DNA of 64,000 nt from CBDATA01 sp965215615. Its GTDB lineage: Bacteria > Acidobacteriota > Vicinamibacteria > Marinacidobacterales > Marinacidobacteraceae. The stretch is from contig OZ244068.1 of assembly GCA_965215615.1 (NCBI GenBank), forward strand, positions 1,488,001 to 1,552,000, in the 5' to 3' direction. Positions 52,147 through 60,744 of this stretch are shown piece by piece. Position numbers and translations under genes: made by a program. The stretch's first letter is position 1. Every line of letters begins with the position of its first letter. The notes under the pieces are model-generated. The model saw only the letters and a program-made list of their open reading frames with translations. It was not told the DNA's origin and ran no database searches.

Positions 52147-54333
52147 ATGACCCGGGTGACTTTCCGCGCCACCGCGTGTATCGCGCTCCTTGCGGCAACC
52201 GTCGGCGCGGCGCAGGACTGGCCGAGCTGGCGAGGCCGGGCACAGACCGGCGCTTCCGACGCGACCGGACTCGTCACGAACTGGTCGGTTTCCGGCGAGA
52301 ACCTGATCTGGTTTCGGGAATACATCGGCCGCTCGACCCCCGCCGTGTTCGATGGACGCGTCTGCGCGAACGGCCGCACTGGAGACGGCGTGGCCAGGAA
52401 GGAAATCGTCACCTGCTGGAACGCCGAAGACGGCACGAAGCTCTGGGAACACACCTTTCCCGTCTTCAACACCACAGTTCCCTTCAACCGGGTGGGCTGG
52501 GGCAGCGTCACCGGCGACCCGGAGACCGGCTTCCTCTACGCCATGAACGTGGACGGCCACCTCAACGCCTTCGATCGCGAGGGGGAGATCGTCTGGAGCT
52601 GGCGACTCGGCGAAGACCTCGGCCGTGCTTCCGGATACGGGGGACGAACCTCGACCCCCCTCCTCGACGAGGACCGCCTGGTGCTGAGCGTCATCGGCTC
52701 GGCCTGGGGCGATCTTGGCGGCCCGCCACGCCACCGGACCGTGGCCTTCGACAAGACGACCGGAGAGGTTCGCTGGATCGCGACACCGGGCGGCACGCCC
52801 CACGACCTCAACACGCAATCCGTTCCCATCGTGGCCGTCGTTGCGGGGAGGCGGCTCCTCATCGACGGGAACGCCGACGGGAACGTCTATGCGCTCGATG
52901 CCCGCACCGGCGAGAAAATCTGGGAATTCCGCCTCAGCAAGCGTGGCATCAACGTCTCGCCGGTGATCCACGAGGACACCGTCTTCATCGCGCACAGCGA
53001 GGAAAACCTCGACGAGGGAACCATGGGACGGGTCGTGGCCATCGACGCGACCGGCAGCGGCGACATCACCCTGACCGGCGAGAAATGGCGGATCAACGAG
53101 CTCGCGGTCGGGTTCTCCTCGCCGCTCATCGAGGGTGGCCGGCTTTATGTCATCGACAACTCCGCGAACCTCGTCGCCGTCGAAGCCGCGAGTGGAGCCG
53201 TCCTCTGGGAGAAGAGCGTCGGGACGGTCGGCAAGTCCTCCCCGGTCTGGGCGGACGGCAGGCTCTACATCACCGAAGTGAACGGCAACGTCCACATCCT
53301 CGAGCCCGGCGAAGAGGGCGCGGCCGAGCTCGACAGCGAAGACATCGAAGTAGCGGGCGGCCGCGAGGCCGAGATCTATGGATCCTTCGCCCCGGCGTAC
53401 GGGCGGCTCTACTTCACCGCCGAATCCGGCATCTACTGCATCGGAGACCCGGACACGCCCTTCGACCCGGCACCGGGCCCGAGCCGTGAAATCGGGCCGG
53501 AACGCACCCCCGACGGGACGGTCGCGAGCCTCGAAATCGTTCCCGCCGAAGTGATCGCGACGGCCGGCGAGACGATCCGCTTCCGGGTGCTCGCCTTCGA
53601 CGCGGGCGGACAGCCGGCCGGCGAGACGGAGGCATCCTGGGCACTCGAAGGACTCACCGGCGGGGGCCTCGAAGACGGCGTTCTCCGGACGAACGTCGGG
53701 GCAAACCAGACGGGGCGTGTCCTCGCCACGGCGGGCGGCGTATCCACCGCGGCCCGGGTGCGCGTCTTCGGGCCGCTTCCCTGGAGCGAAGGCTTCGAGG
53801 ATGGACGGCCGCCGCACTGGATCGGCGGGGGCGGCAGCCTCGCCGCGACCGAACTCGAAGGCGAGCCGGTCTTCCGCAAGGGAGCCTCGCGCACCGGCAT
53901 CCATCGTCACGCCATCTACATCGGCCCCTCGACGATGTCGGACTACACGGTGGAAGCCGACGTGATGTCCACCGAGCGAGGGCGACGACGGCCCGACATC
54001 GGAGTCATCAACAGCGGCTACACGATGGATCTCCAGGGGAACCACCAGCGGATCGAGGTGCGCTCGTGGGCCGCCGAACTGCGGATGGCCGAGCGGTTTC
54101 CCTTCGCGTGGGATCCCGATGTCTGGTACACGCTGAAACTTCGGGTGGATATCACGGAGGACCGGGCGCTCATCCGCGGCAAGGTCTGGCGGCGCGACGA
54201 AGCCGAGCCGGACGACTGGACCGTGACCGTGGAAGACGAGGAGCCGGTACGCCAGGGAAGCCCCGGCCTGATCGGCTACTCACCCATAGACATCTACTTC
54301 GACAACGTGCGTGTGATGGAGAACCCCAACTGA
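52147..54333 (+). CDS. Secreted PQQ-type beta-propeller protein with C-terminal sandwich domain
   Basis: 728 residues with a signal peptide (about 1-23, ending ATVGAAQ). Residues about 25-440 are a PQQ-like propeller (DWPSWRGRAQTG, TPAVFDGRVCANG, NAEDGTKLWEHTFPV, ALDARTGEKIWEFRLS, VEAASGAVLWEKSVG). About 455-540 is an Ig-like domain (LEIVPAEVIATAGETIRFRV) and about 555-728 a jelly-roll/LamG-like domain (EGFEDGRPPHWIGGGGS, then VEADVMSTERGRRRPDIGV). It lacks the calcium/dehydrogenase residues expected for methanol or glucose dehydrogenases, so it is probably a binding or scaffold propeller, or has an unknown oxidoreductase role. The stop overlaps the next PQQ gene start (ATGA-type). Confidence 0.88.
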   Translation: MTRVTFRATACIALLAATVGAAQDWPSWRGRAQTGASDATGLVTNWSVSGENLIWFREYIGRSTPAVFDGRVCANGRTGDGVARKEIVTCWNAEDGTKLWEHTFPVFNTTVPFNRVGWGSVTGDPETGFLYAMNVDGHLNAFDREGEIVWSWRLGEDLGRASGYGGRTSTPLLDEDRLVLSVIGSAWGDLGGPPRHRTVAFDKTTGEVRWIATPGGTPHDLNTQSVPIVAVVAGRRLLIDGNADGNVYALDARTGEKIWEFRLSKRGINVSPVIHEDTVFIAHSEENLDEGTMGRVVAIDATGSGDITLTGEKWRINELAVGFSSPLIEGGRLYVIDNSANLVAVEAASGAVLWEKSVGTVGKSSPVWADGRLYITEVNGNVHILEPGEEGAAELDSEDIEVAGGREAEIYGSFAPAYGRLYFTAESGIYCIGDPDTPFDPAPGPSREIGPERTPDGTVASLEIVPAEVIATAGETIRFRVLAFDAGGQPAGETEASWALEGLTGGGLEDGVLRTNVGANQTGRVLATAGGVSTAARVRVFGPLPWSEGFEDGRPPHWIGGGGSLAATELEGEPVFRKGASRTGIHRHAIYIGPSTMSDYTVEADVMSTERGRRRPDIGVINSGYTMDLQGNHQRIEVRSWAAELRMAERFPFAWDPDVWYTLKLRVDITEDRALIRGKVWRRDEAEPDDWTVTVEDEEPVRQGSPGLIGYSPIDIYFDNVRVMENPN

Positions 54334-55778
54334 TGGAGAAACCACAAGTTCTGGTTCTCGGAGTTCTGGCGGCGCTCGGTGCCTCCATCGCTTCGGGTCA
54401 GGAAGTCGCGATGTTCGGGAACACCCCGTCCCGAAACATGGTCTCCGACGAGACGGATGTGGTCAGCGACTGGGATATCGAAACCGGCCGGAACGTCCTC
54501 TGGTCCCAGCCGGTCGGTTCGCAGGCCTACGGCGGCCCGGTGGTCGCAAACGGCCGGGTCTATGTCGGCACCAACAACGAGGGAGGGCGCGATCCGTCCA
54601 TCGAGGGCGACCGGGGCGTCGTCATGGCCTTCGAGGCGGACACCGGGAGATTCCTCTGGCAGATGGTGCACCCGAAGCTCCCGGCCGGCCGGGTCAACGA
54701 CTGGCCGCGGCAGGGGGTCTGCTCTACCGCCTACATGGAGGGGGACCGCATCTACTACGTCTCGAACGAGGCGCACGTCGTCTGCCTCGACGCGAACGGC
54801 TTCGGGGACGGCAACGACGGCCCCTTCACCGATGAGGACGACACCGGCGAGATGGCCGGCGATGTCATCTGGTCCTACGACATGATCGGCGAGCTGGATG
54901 TCTTCCCGCACAACCTCGCCACCGGGTCGCCGCTCATCGTCGGCGACATCCTCTACACGGTCACGAGCAACGGCGTGGACGAAGGGCACGTCAACGTCCC
55001 GTCGCCCTTCTCGCCCGACTTCATCGCCCTCGACAAGAACACCGGCGAACTCATCTGGGAGAGCCGGCCGGTGGGCGAGAACGTCCTCCACGGTGCCTGG
55101 ACCAACCCGGCCTACGCGGAGATCGGCGGCCGGCCGCAGGTCATCTTTCCCGGCGGCGACGGGGTGATCTACAGCCTCGATGCCGCGACCGGCGAGCTCC
55201 TCTGGCAGTTCGACTGCAACCCGAAGGACTCCGAGTGGATTCTCGGCGGCCGGGGGACCCGCAACAACATCCTCTCGACCCCGGTTGTGTACGACGACAA
55301 GGTCTATATCGGCGTCGGCCAGGATCCGGAGCACGGCGAGGCACCGGGCCACTTCTGGGTGATCGATGCGACCGGCACCGGCGATGTCACCGAAACCCAC
55401 GCGGTCTGGCATCGTGGCGGCGAGGATTTCTACCGCACCATGTCCACCGCAGCCATCCAGGGCGGCGTGCTCTATATCGCGAGCCTGTCGGGCTTCCTCC
55501 ACGCGCTCGACCCGCAAACCGGCGAGGAGTTCTGGACCCACGACACCTACGCCGCGGTGTGGGGCTCTCCCTTCGTCGTGGACGGGAAGGTCTTCCTCGG
55601 GGACGAGGACGGAGATGTCGTCATCCTGCGCGCCGGCAAGGAAGAGGAAGTGCTCGGGGAATACAACCTCGGTGCTTCCGTCTATAGCACTCCGGTGGTC
55701 AAGGACGGCGTCCTCTACATCCTGACCCGCAATCGGATGTGGGCCTTCCAGGAAGGCGCGCAGTCCGACCCCTTCTGA
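54333..55778 (+). CDS. Secreted PQQ-type beta-propeller protein
   Basis: 481 residues with a signal peptide (MEKPQVLVLGVLAALGASIA). The whole protein is one propeller of seven to eight blades: VLWSQPVGSQAYGGPVVANG, AFEADTGRFLWQMVHP, ALDKNTGELIWESRPVG, SLDAATGELLWQFDCNP, ALDPQTGEEFWTHDTY, then GSPFVVDGKVFLGDEDGD. It is the paralogue of the preceding gene without the C-terminal domains, and begins on the stop codon of that gene, so they are co-translated. Function unassigned. Confidence 0.9.
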   Translation: MEKPQVLVLGVLAALGASIASGQEVAMFGNTPSRNMVSDETDVVSDWDIETGRNVLWSQPVGSQAYGGPVVANGRVYVGTNNEGGRDPSIEGDRGVVMAFEADTGRFLWQMVHPKLPAGRVNDWPRQGVCSTAYMEGDRIYYVSNEAHVVCLDANGFGDGNDGPFTDEDDTGEMAGDVIWSYDMIGELDVFPHNLATGSPLIVGDILYTVTSNGVDEGHVNVPSPFSPDFIALDKNTGELIWESRPVGENVLHGAWTNPAYAEIGGRPQVIFPGGDGVIYSLDAATGELLWQFDCNPKDSEWILGGRGTRNNILSTPVVYDDKVYIGVGQDPEHGEAPGHFWVIDATGTGDVTETHAVWHRGGEDFYRTMSTAAIQGGVLYIASLSGFLHALDPQTGEEFWTHDTYAAVWGSPFVVDGKVFLGDEDGDVVILRAGKEEEVLGEYNLGASVYSTPVVKDGVLYILTRNRMWAFQEGAQSDPF

Positions 55779-55798
55779 CCTCCGACGGCTATCGGACC

Positions 55799-56080
55799 AT
55801 GAACAACCCACCGCATCCGGGCTGCATCGTGAAGCGGCAGTGCCTCGAACCTCTGGGACTGACCGTGACCCGCGCAGTCACGGGACTCGGTGTCACGAGA
55901 CAGGCACTCTCGGAGTTGCTGAACGGACGAGCCGGGCTCTCCGTGGAGATGGCGATCCGGCTCTCGAAGGCCTTCGGCTCGACTCCCGAGACCTGGCTCG
56001 GAATGCAGATGGCCTACGACCTTTGGCAAGCCCGGGACCGGGCCGGAGAGATTTCAGTCGAGCGTTTCGTGGGCGCCTGA
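55799..56080 (+). CDS. HigA family antitoxin-like HTH protein (no adjacent HigB)
   Basis: 93 residues. HigA-type XRE domain: HPGCIVKRQCLEPLGLTVTR at the N-terminus, helix-turn-helix TGLGVTRQALSELLNGRAGL, and IRLSKAFGSTPETWLGMQMA. Such proteins are antitoxins of RelE-type HigB toxins whose gene normally lies just upstream. Here the upstream gene is a PQQ propeller that ends 21 nt before, and the downstream gene is on the other strand, so no HigB is present. It may be an orphan regulator or a remnant of a lost module. Confidence 0.9.
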   Translation: MNNPPHPGCIVKRQCLEPLGLTVTRAVTGLGVTRQALSELLNGRAGLSVEMAIRLSKAFGSTPETWLGMQMAYDLWQARDRAGEISVERFVGA

Positions 56081-56101
56081 CTGCTTCGTTCGCGTGGTGC
56101 G

Positions 56102-56638
56102 TCAGCACCACTCGGAGAGCATCGAGGTGATCCCATGACGGGCGACCATGCGGACCGTGGCCGGGAACCACGCCAGCTCGCGGCCCGAACCGTCGGACGA
56201 CCGTGCAGAACGCGCATGAACACCACGGAGGTGGGTCGCCCGCACTCGCAAGCCGATCGCCTGGCAAGGCGCGTGTGGCAGGATCGCCCCGTTTTCGTCC
56301 AGTGGATAGGTCGTGGGCAGACCGACCGCACGGAGCCCGGCCTCGGAGTGCGCGTCACACACCGTCTGGCAAGCCGGAAGGACACAACCGACCAACACCG
56401 GCCCCGTATCATCACGAAGATCTTCGAGTTCGTACGGCCAGTCCGCGAGGAAGGCCTGTAGATTCAGCCGGGCCGTCACCCGATCTTCATCGAGATAGAG
56501 CACCGGGAAACTCCCGGGCGGATTCCAACGCCCGCCGCGCGCTCCCGCGAAACGGGGATCGAGCGGATTCTCCCATCCCGGATCCGCCACCCGCCACCAG
56601 GTGAAACCCTCCGGAAGCGTCTCGCGAATCAAGTCCAC
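56102..56638 (-). CDS. RES domain toxin (NAD-degrading)
   Basis: 178 residues. RES domain with the Arg of WWRVADPGWENP, GRWNPPGSFPVLYLDE (Tyr), and a late Ser/Glu-containing segment (AWFPATVRM). RES toxins degrade NAD+ and stop growth. The gene follows its antitoxin by 2 nt on the same strand. Confidence 0.9.
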   Translation of the reverse strand: MDLIRETLPEGFTWWRVADPGWENPLDPRFAGARGGRWNPPGSFPVLYLDEDRVTARLNLQAFLADWPYELEDLRDDTGPVLVGCVLPACQTVCDAHSEAGLRAVGLPTTYPLDENGAILPHAPCQAIGLRVRATHLRGVHARSARSSDGSGRELAWFPATVRMVARHGITSMLSEWC

Positions 56639-56640
56639 AG

Positions 56641-57090
56641 CTACGTCTGGACCTTGTCGAACGCGAACATCCGGCGACAGGCGAGAACCACGGAGGGCGT
56701 GTCCCCTCGCGCCAGAAGATCCACGAGCGACCCCCCCCCGAGAGCCGGTATCCCACGGCGCACGACGGCCGGAATCCGGTCGCGCTTGAGGTAGTGAACC
56801 AGCAGGTCCGTCGCGACTGCCAGATCGGCGACCGCATCCGCACGCGTGGCGGGCGCTCCACGCTCAAGCCACTTCCCCACCGCCTGGCGACTGACCCCCA
56901 GGAACCGGGCCATCTCCGCCTGACTCACCCTCCACACCTGAAGGGTGCGTTCCAGCGAACCGCCGAAGCGTCGGCGGTCAAGCGACGCCGCGAAGGCATC
57001 GAGCCACGCATTCTCTTCGCGGTGCGCCTGGTAGATGCGCTCCGCCGTCTCTTCCGGGCTGGCAACAGGAGTCGCAGCAATTTCATTCAT
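56641..57090 (-). CDS. Xre-type antitoxin of the RES toxin
   Basis: 149 residues. N-terminal helices (1-50), a helix-turn-helix VSQAEMARFLGVSRQAVGKW, and a C-terminal MbcA/ParS/Xre toxin-binding domain (VRRGIPALGGGSLVDLLARG and VVLACRRMF). The order antitoxin-toxin and 2-nt gap are typical of RES-Xre systems. Autoregulation is likely through the repeats upstream of its start. Confidence 0.9.
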   Translation of the reverse strand: MNEIAATPVASPEETAERIYQAHREENAWLDAFAASLDRRRFGGSLERTLQVWRVSQAEMARFLGVSRQAVGKWLERGAPATRADAVADLAVATDLLVHYLKRDRIPAVVRRGIPALGGGSLVDLLARGDTPSVVLACRRMFAFDKVQT

Positions 57091-57103
57091 GGCAGCAACC
57101 CCA

Positions 57104-57127
57104 TGTCAACCGCAACCAATTGTCAAC
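57104..57127 (-). promoter_or_regulatory. Putative Xre operator: two direct repeats of GTTGACA
   Basis: On the minus strand GTTGACA occurs twice, 17 bp apart, upstream of the xre start (forward-strand TGTCAAC at 57104-57110 and 57121-57127). Both contain a consensus -35 TTGACA, so the sites may be operator and promoter together. Confidence 0.45.
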
Positions 57128-57148
57128 TTTTCGAAATCCCCAGATCCC

Positions 57149-58243
57149 TCAGTACACGCCGACCGTCGTACCTCCCGCGAGCTTCGCAAACGGCCGGACC
57201 CCGCTCACCCCGTCCCAGGCGAAGCTCCCCCACGGTGGCTCCCGCTCTCCCTCGTCGCGTTCGAGAAAGCCGGGCACGAAAAACTCCTTCGTGAGGGTGG
57301 TGAGGCGGACGCGGCCGGTTCCGCCGTAGTCCACGACTTCCCCGCTCTCGGGGTCCACCACTTCGAGCACCGCGCGTGGCAGCGGCGGGTAGTAGGCGAT
57401 CCGGTAGCCATCCTCCGGCACCGGCGGACGCGCCGGGGCGAGCCCCATCAGGGTGTTGCCGTAGGTGGGCTGCAGGAAGACCCCTTCGAGCAGTTCCTCC
57501 ATGGCGAACCGGGTCCACTGCGGGGTGAATTCGGTTCCTCCCGAGAAGATGCCCCGGATTCCGGTTTCGGCGAGGGTCCGCCCTTCTTCTTCGAGGCGCA
57601 GGCAGAGCGCTTCGAGGAGCTTCGGCGTGGTGAAGAGGCAGCGAATGTCGTGCCCCGCTGAAAGGACGGTGAGCGCCTGGTCCACCACGTGTCGCTGGTA
57701 GGCGAGCAGGTGCTCGGTCCAGCCCTTCTTGATGAGCTTGATGACCCAGCGCGGATCGAGGTCCACCGAAAAACAGATGCCGCCCCGGTGCTGCGCCAGA
57801 TGCTCGACCGACAGGCGAAGCCGCCTCGGGCCGGAGGGTCCGAGCATCAGCCAGTTGCTGCCACGCGGGAAGTGCTCGCCCGGGAGGAAATCACTGAACA
57901 GCTCGTAGTCCAGACGGAAATCCCGCGCCGAAGTGCGGCTCTTCGGGATGCCGGTGGTGCCGCCGGTCTCGAAGACGAAGAGCGGTTCGCTCTGAAGCGG
58001 TCTTGGAACCCACCGGCGCACCGGGCCGCCGCGAAGCCATTCGTCTTCGAACGGTGGAAATCGCTTCAGATCCTCGAAACCGCGAATGGCCACCAGCGGG
58101 TCGAAATCGAGCCGCTCGCGGAAGTCGAGCCAGAACCGGGAGCCGGTTTCGGGGCCGAAGTGCCAGTCCACCATTTCGCGGACATGGGCGTCGAGCCGGT
58201 TCCGGGCTGCGACCACCGCCTCGGGGCCGGGATGCTCCTTCAT
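57149..58243 (-). CDS. Adenylate-forming enzyme without the C-terminal domain (PaaK-like)
   Basis: 364 residues. The N-terminal adenylation domain is clear: ATP loop FVFETGGTTGIPKSR, MLGPSGPRRLRLSVEHLAQH, LFTTPKLLEALCLRLEEEG, FSGGTEFTPQWTRFA, PTYGNTLMGLAPARP and the acceptor region YGGTGRVRLTTLTKEFF. PaaK-type ligases are longer, about 430 residues, with a mobile C-terminal lobe carrying a catalytic lysine; here the protein ends at GGTTVGVY just after the core. A GGAAG ribosome site precedes ATG 58243. It follows a glycosyltransferase gene by 11 nt, so both may modify one product. Acyl substrate unknown. Confidence 0.82.
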   Translation of the reverse strand: MKEHPGPEAVVAARNRLDAHVREMVDWHFGPETGSRFWLDFRERLDFDPLVAIRGFEDLKRFPPFEDEWLRGGPVRRWVPRPLQSEPLFVFETGGTTGIPKSRTSARDFRLDYELFSDFLPGEHFPRGSNWLMLGPSGPRRLRLSVEHLAQHRGGICFSVDLDPRWVIKLIKKGWTEHLLAYQRHVVDQALTVLSAGHDIRCLFTTPKLLEALCLRLEEEGRTLAETGIRGIFSGGTEFTPQWTRFAMEELLEGVFLQPTYGNTLMGLAPARPPVPEDGYRIAYYPPLPRAVLEVVDPESGEVVDYGGTGRVRLTTLTKEFFVPGFLERDEGEREPPWGSFAWDGVSGVRPFAKLAGGTTVGVY

Positions 58244-58254
58244 GAGACTTCCTT

Positions 58255-59547
58255 TCAGGCGGCAAGCGCCTTCCGGTACGCGGCCTCGGCATCCTCCGCC
58301 ATCGCCTCGACCGAGTGGTGTTCCCGCGCTCCGGAGAACCCGCGTGCCCCCATTTCCATCCTCCGATCCTCCGACCGGACGAGCGGTTCGAGCGCTTCGG
58401 AAACGTCCTCGGGAGCGGCGGATCGTGCGAGCACACCGCCGCCGGTCCGCTCCATCAGGCGGGGATACGCCCCGGCGGCCGGTGCGACGACCGGCGTACC
58501 AGCGGTCATCGCCTCGATCGCCGGAAGGCCCTTCGCTTCCGGGAACGCGGCAGGAATGCCGATCAGGTCCATGTCCGCGAGAAACGCGATCTTCCCGCCG
58601 CGATCCGGAGTCCCGTGGTAGCGGAAGGGAACCGAGGGGGCATTCCGCCGAAATTCCTTTTCGATCGCGGCAAGCCAGCCGCGCCATCTCCCCGCCATCC
58701 ACCCCGCCGCATGGAGTTCGAGAGCCGGCATCTCCGGTTTCTTCGCGAGGATGACCACCGCCCGGGCCAACCGGTCGAGCCCCTTCTCCGGTGCGATCCG
58801 GGAAAAGAAGCCGATCCGCACCGCCGCTCCGGGTTCCCGGCGGCTTTGCGGCGAAGCGGGAAACCCCCGGCCATCCACTCCGAGTCGCACCACCGAAACC
58901 CGCTCTTCCGGAATTCCGAGATGCCCGGCCATGTCGTGGGCGTGGTGTTCGCTCACCCCGACGAACCGGGTAACCGCCGGCGCCGCTTCCCGCATCAACC
59001 GGAGCGACTCTTCCCGGTGGTTCGGAGGAAGACGCGCGAGGAAAAGATCTTCTCCCGAAAAGGTCACCACCAGCGGGCATCCGAGAGACTCGCGGAGCGG
59101 AGCCGCGAGGCCAAGCAGCAGCGAGTTGGGAAGCACCACCAGATCGGGCTGCTCTCCCGCGAGCGAGAGACAGAACCGCTCCACCGCGCGCCTCGCCGCT
59201 CCCGCCTCTCCTTTGAGGGTCGTGACGGTGAGCGGCCCGAGCCCTTCGGGGTCTGTCGAAGCGCCAAGCCGTCCCGCGAGACCGATCGCCGGTGCCGAAT
59301 CGAAGATCCAGTCCAGCAAGGGAACTTTCCGGAAGAGCGGCGCAGCGTGCTGGGCCCACACCGAGACACCCCCGAAACGCACCCGCTCTTCCGAAACATT
59401 CGTCTCGTCGGTGCGCGTCTTCGCGTAAAGGGGAACGAGGCGCACTTCGTGGCCCCGCGCCTCGAGCGCCCGGGCGAGGGCGTTGTCCCGGATGCAGCTC
59501 CCGCAGAGCATCGCTCCAGCCCCTGCCGTGAAGCTCAGGATGCGCAT
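58255..59547 (-). CDS. Family 4 glycosyltransferase
   Basis: GT-B retaining transferase, 430 residues. N-terminal acceptor domain begins MRILSFTAGAGAMLCGSCIR (with Cys residues), then RALEARGHEVRLVPLY, and DLVVLPNSLLLGLA; the C-terminal donor domain has GFFSRIAPEKGLDRLARAV, the segment IPAAFPEAKGLPAIEAMTAG holding the retaining-GT glutamates, and VVAPAAGAYP. ATG at 59547. It overlaps neither neighbour but lies 11 nt upstream of the adenylate-forming enzyme. Confidence 0.9.
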   Translation of the reverse strand: MRILSFTAGAGAMLCGSCIRDNALARALEARGHEVRLVPLYAKTRTDETNVSEERVRFGGVSVWAQHAAPLFRKVPLLDWIFDSAPAIGLAGRLGASTDPEGLGPLTVTTLKGEAGAARRAVERFCLSLAGEQPDLVVLPNSLLLGLAAPLRESLGCPLVVTFSGEDLFLARLPPNHREESLRLMREAAPAVTRFVGVSEHHAHDMAGHLGIPEERVSVVRLGVDGRGFPASPQSRREPGAAVRIGFFSRIAPEKGLDRLARAVVILAKKPEMPALELHAAGWMAGRWRGWLAAIEKEFRRNAPSVPFRYHGTPDRGGKIAFLADMDLIGIPAAFPEAKGLPAIEAMTAGTPVVAPAAGAYPRLMERTGGGVLARSAAPEDVSEALEPLVRSEDRRMEMGARGFSGAREHHSVEAMAEDAEAAYRKALAA

Positions 59548-59590
59548 CAGATCCCGAGGCGGCCCGGAAGGAGCAACAGGCGAGAAGGCG

Positions 59591-60691
59591 TCAGTCCGAC
59601 GCGCTCCCCTCCAGGTAGGCCTCCATCGGTTCGGAGCGCGGGCCGTTCTCGTCGCAGACCGCGTAGCTCGAGTTGGCGCTCGTGTACATGGAGACCCCGG
59701 CGTGCTCCCCGGCCTTGTTGAGTGCATAGAACGAGAGCCCGAAGGCCGGCAGCCCCCGGCTGTTCAGCAGCCGCTCCTCCACGGTGTTTTCCTCGACCCG
59801 GGCGAGCGCGGTCATCGCAGCATCCTTCGGGTGGGCACCACGACGCATCTCCTCGACGATCACGAAGGAGCAGAGCCCGTAGAGATTGGCCTCGCCGCGC
59901 CCGGTGGAACCGGCGGCACCCACCGCATTGTCCACATAGAGCCCGGCACCGAGGATCGGGGAATCGCCGACCCGTCCCGGAATTTTCCAGGCGAGCCCGC
60001 TGGTGGTGGTGACTCCGGCGAGATCGCCATTCGCGTTCAGGCCGTCGCAGTTGATGGTGCCGTAATAGTGCTCCTCGTCGATGAGCCCGTCCCGAACCAT
60101 CGAGAGACCGGCGGCGGCGCGCTTTTCCGGGTCGAGATAGTGCTCCGGGTCGATCCGCCGCTTCCATTCGAGCCAGCGGCTGCGGGAGTTCTCCGAGTTC
60201 AGGTCGTCCTCGATCGGAAAGCCCATGTTCCGGGCGAAGTCCTGGGCCCCCTTCCCCACCAGCAGATGGTGGTCGGTGTTCTGCATCACGGCGTGCGCGA
60301 CGAGCGAAGGAGTGCGGACCCCTTCGAGGCCGGCCACCCCGCCGGCGCGCCGGGTCGGGCCGTGCATGCAGCAGGAGTCGAGCTGGACGACACCATGCGC
60401 GTTGGGAATCCCCCCGAAGCCCACGCTCGCGTCTTCGGGATCCCGCTCGCAGATGTTCACGCCGGCGACCAGGCTTTCGAGAATGTCTTCGCCTTCGGTC
60501 ATCATCCGGAACGCCCGCTCCACGACGACTTCGTCGCCGCCGTTCTTGAAGCGGTTGCCGTTGCCGGAGGCAATCACCACCGGCCGCGGCCCGCCCGACT
60601 GCACAGCGGGCGCACCGCGTGAAATGCCGAGGGCGGCCGCCGCAGCGGCACCGGTCTTGACGAATTGACGGCGGTTCAGAGTTGAGGACAT
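59591..60691 (-). CDS. Tat-exported N4-(beta-N-acetylglucosaminyl)-L-asparaginase-like Ntn hydrolase
   Basis: 366 residues. Twin-arginine signal (NRRQFVKTGAAAAAALG). Mature part is an Ntn-hydrolase of the glycosylasparaginase/type III asparaginase family: it self-cleaves before Thr212 in YYGTINCDG, with VTTTSGLAWKIPGRVGDSPI and AVGAAGSTGRGEANL for substrate binding. The residue before the nucleophile is Gly, as in isoaspartyl peptidase/asparaginase members, not Asp. Likely periplasmic removal of asparagine from glycopeptides or asparagine breakdown. Confidence 0.9.
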   Translation of the reverse strand: MSSTLNRRQFVKTGAAAAAALGISRGAPAVQSGGPRPVVIASGNGNRFKNGGDEVVVERAFRMMTEGEDILESLVAGVNICERDPEDASVGFGGIPNAHGVVQLDSCCMHGPTRRAGGVAGLEGVRTPSLVAHAVMQNTDHHLLVGKGAQDFARNMGFPIEDDLNSENSRSRWLEWKRRIDPEHYLDPEKRAAAGLSMVRDGLIDEEHYYGTINCDGLNANGDLAGVTTTSGLAWKIPGRVGDSPILGAGLYVDNAVGAAGSTGRGEANLYGLCSFVIVEEMRRGAHPKDAAMTALARVEENTVEERLLNSRGLPAFGLSFYALNKAGEHAGVSMYTSANSSYAVCDENGPRSEPMEAYLEGSASD

Positions 60692-60744
60692 CGCGATCTC
60701 CCTTGCGAAAATGGTCTCCGGGGAAGTGATTTTAGGGCAGCCCG

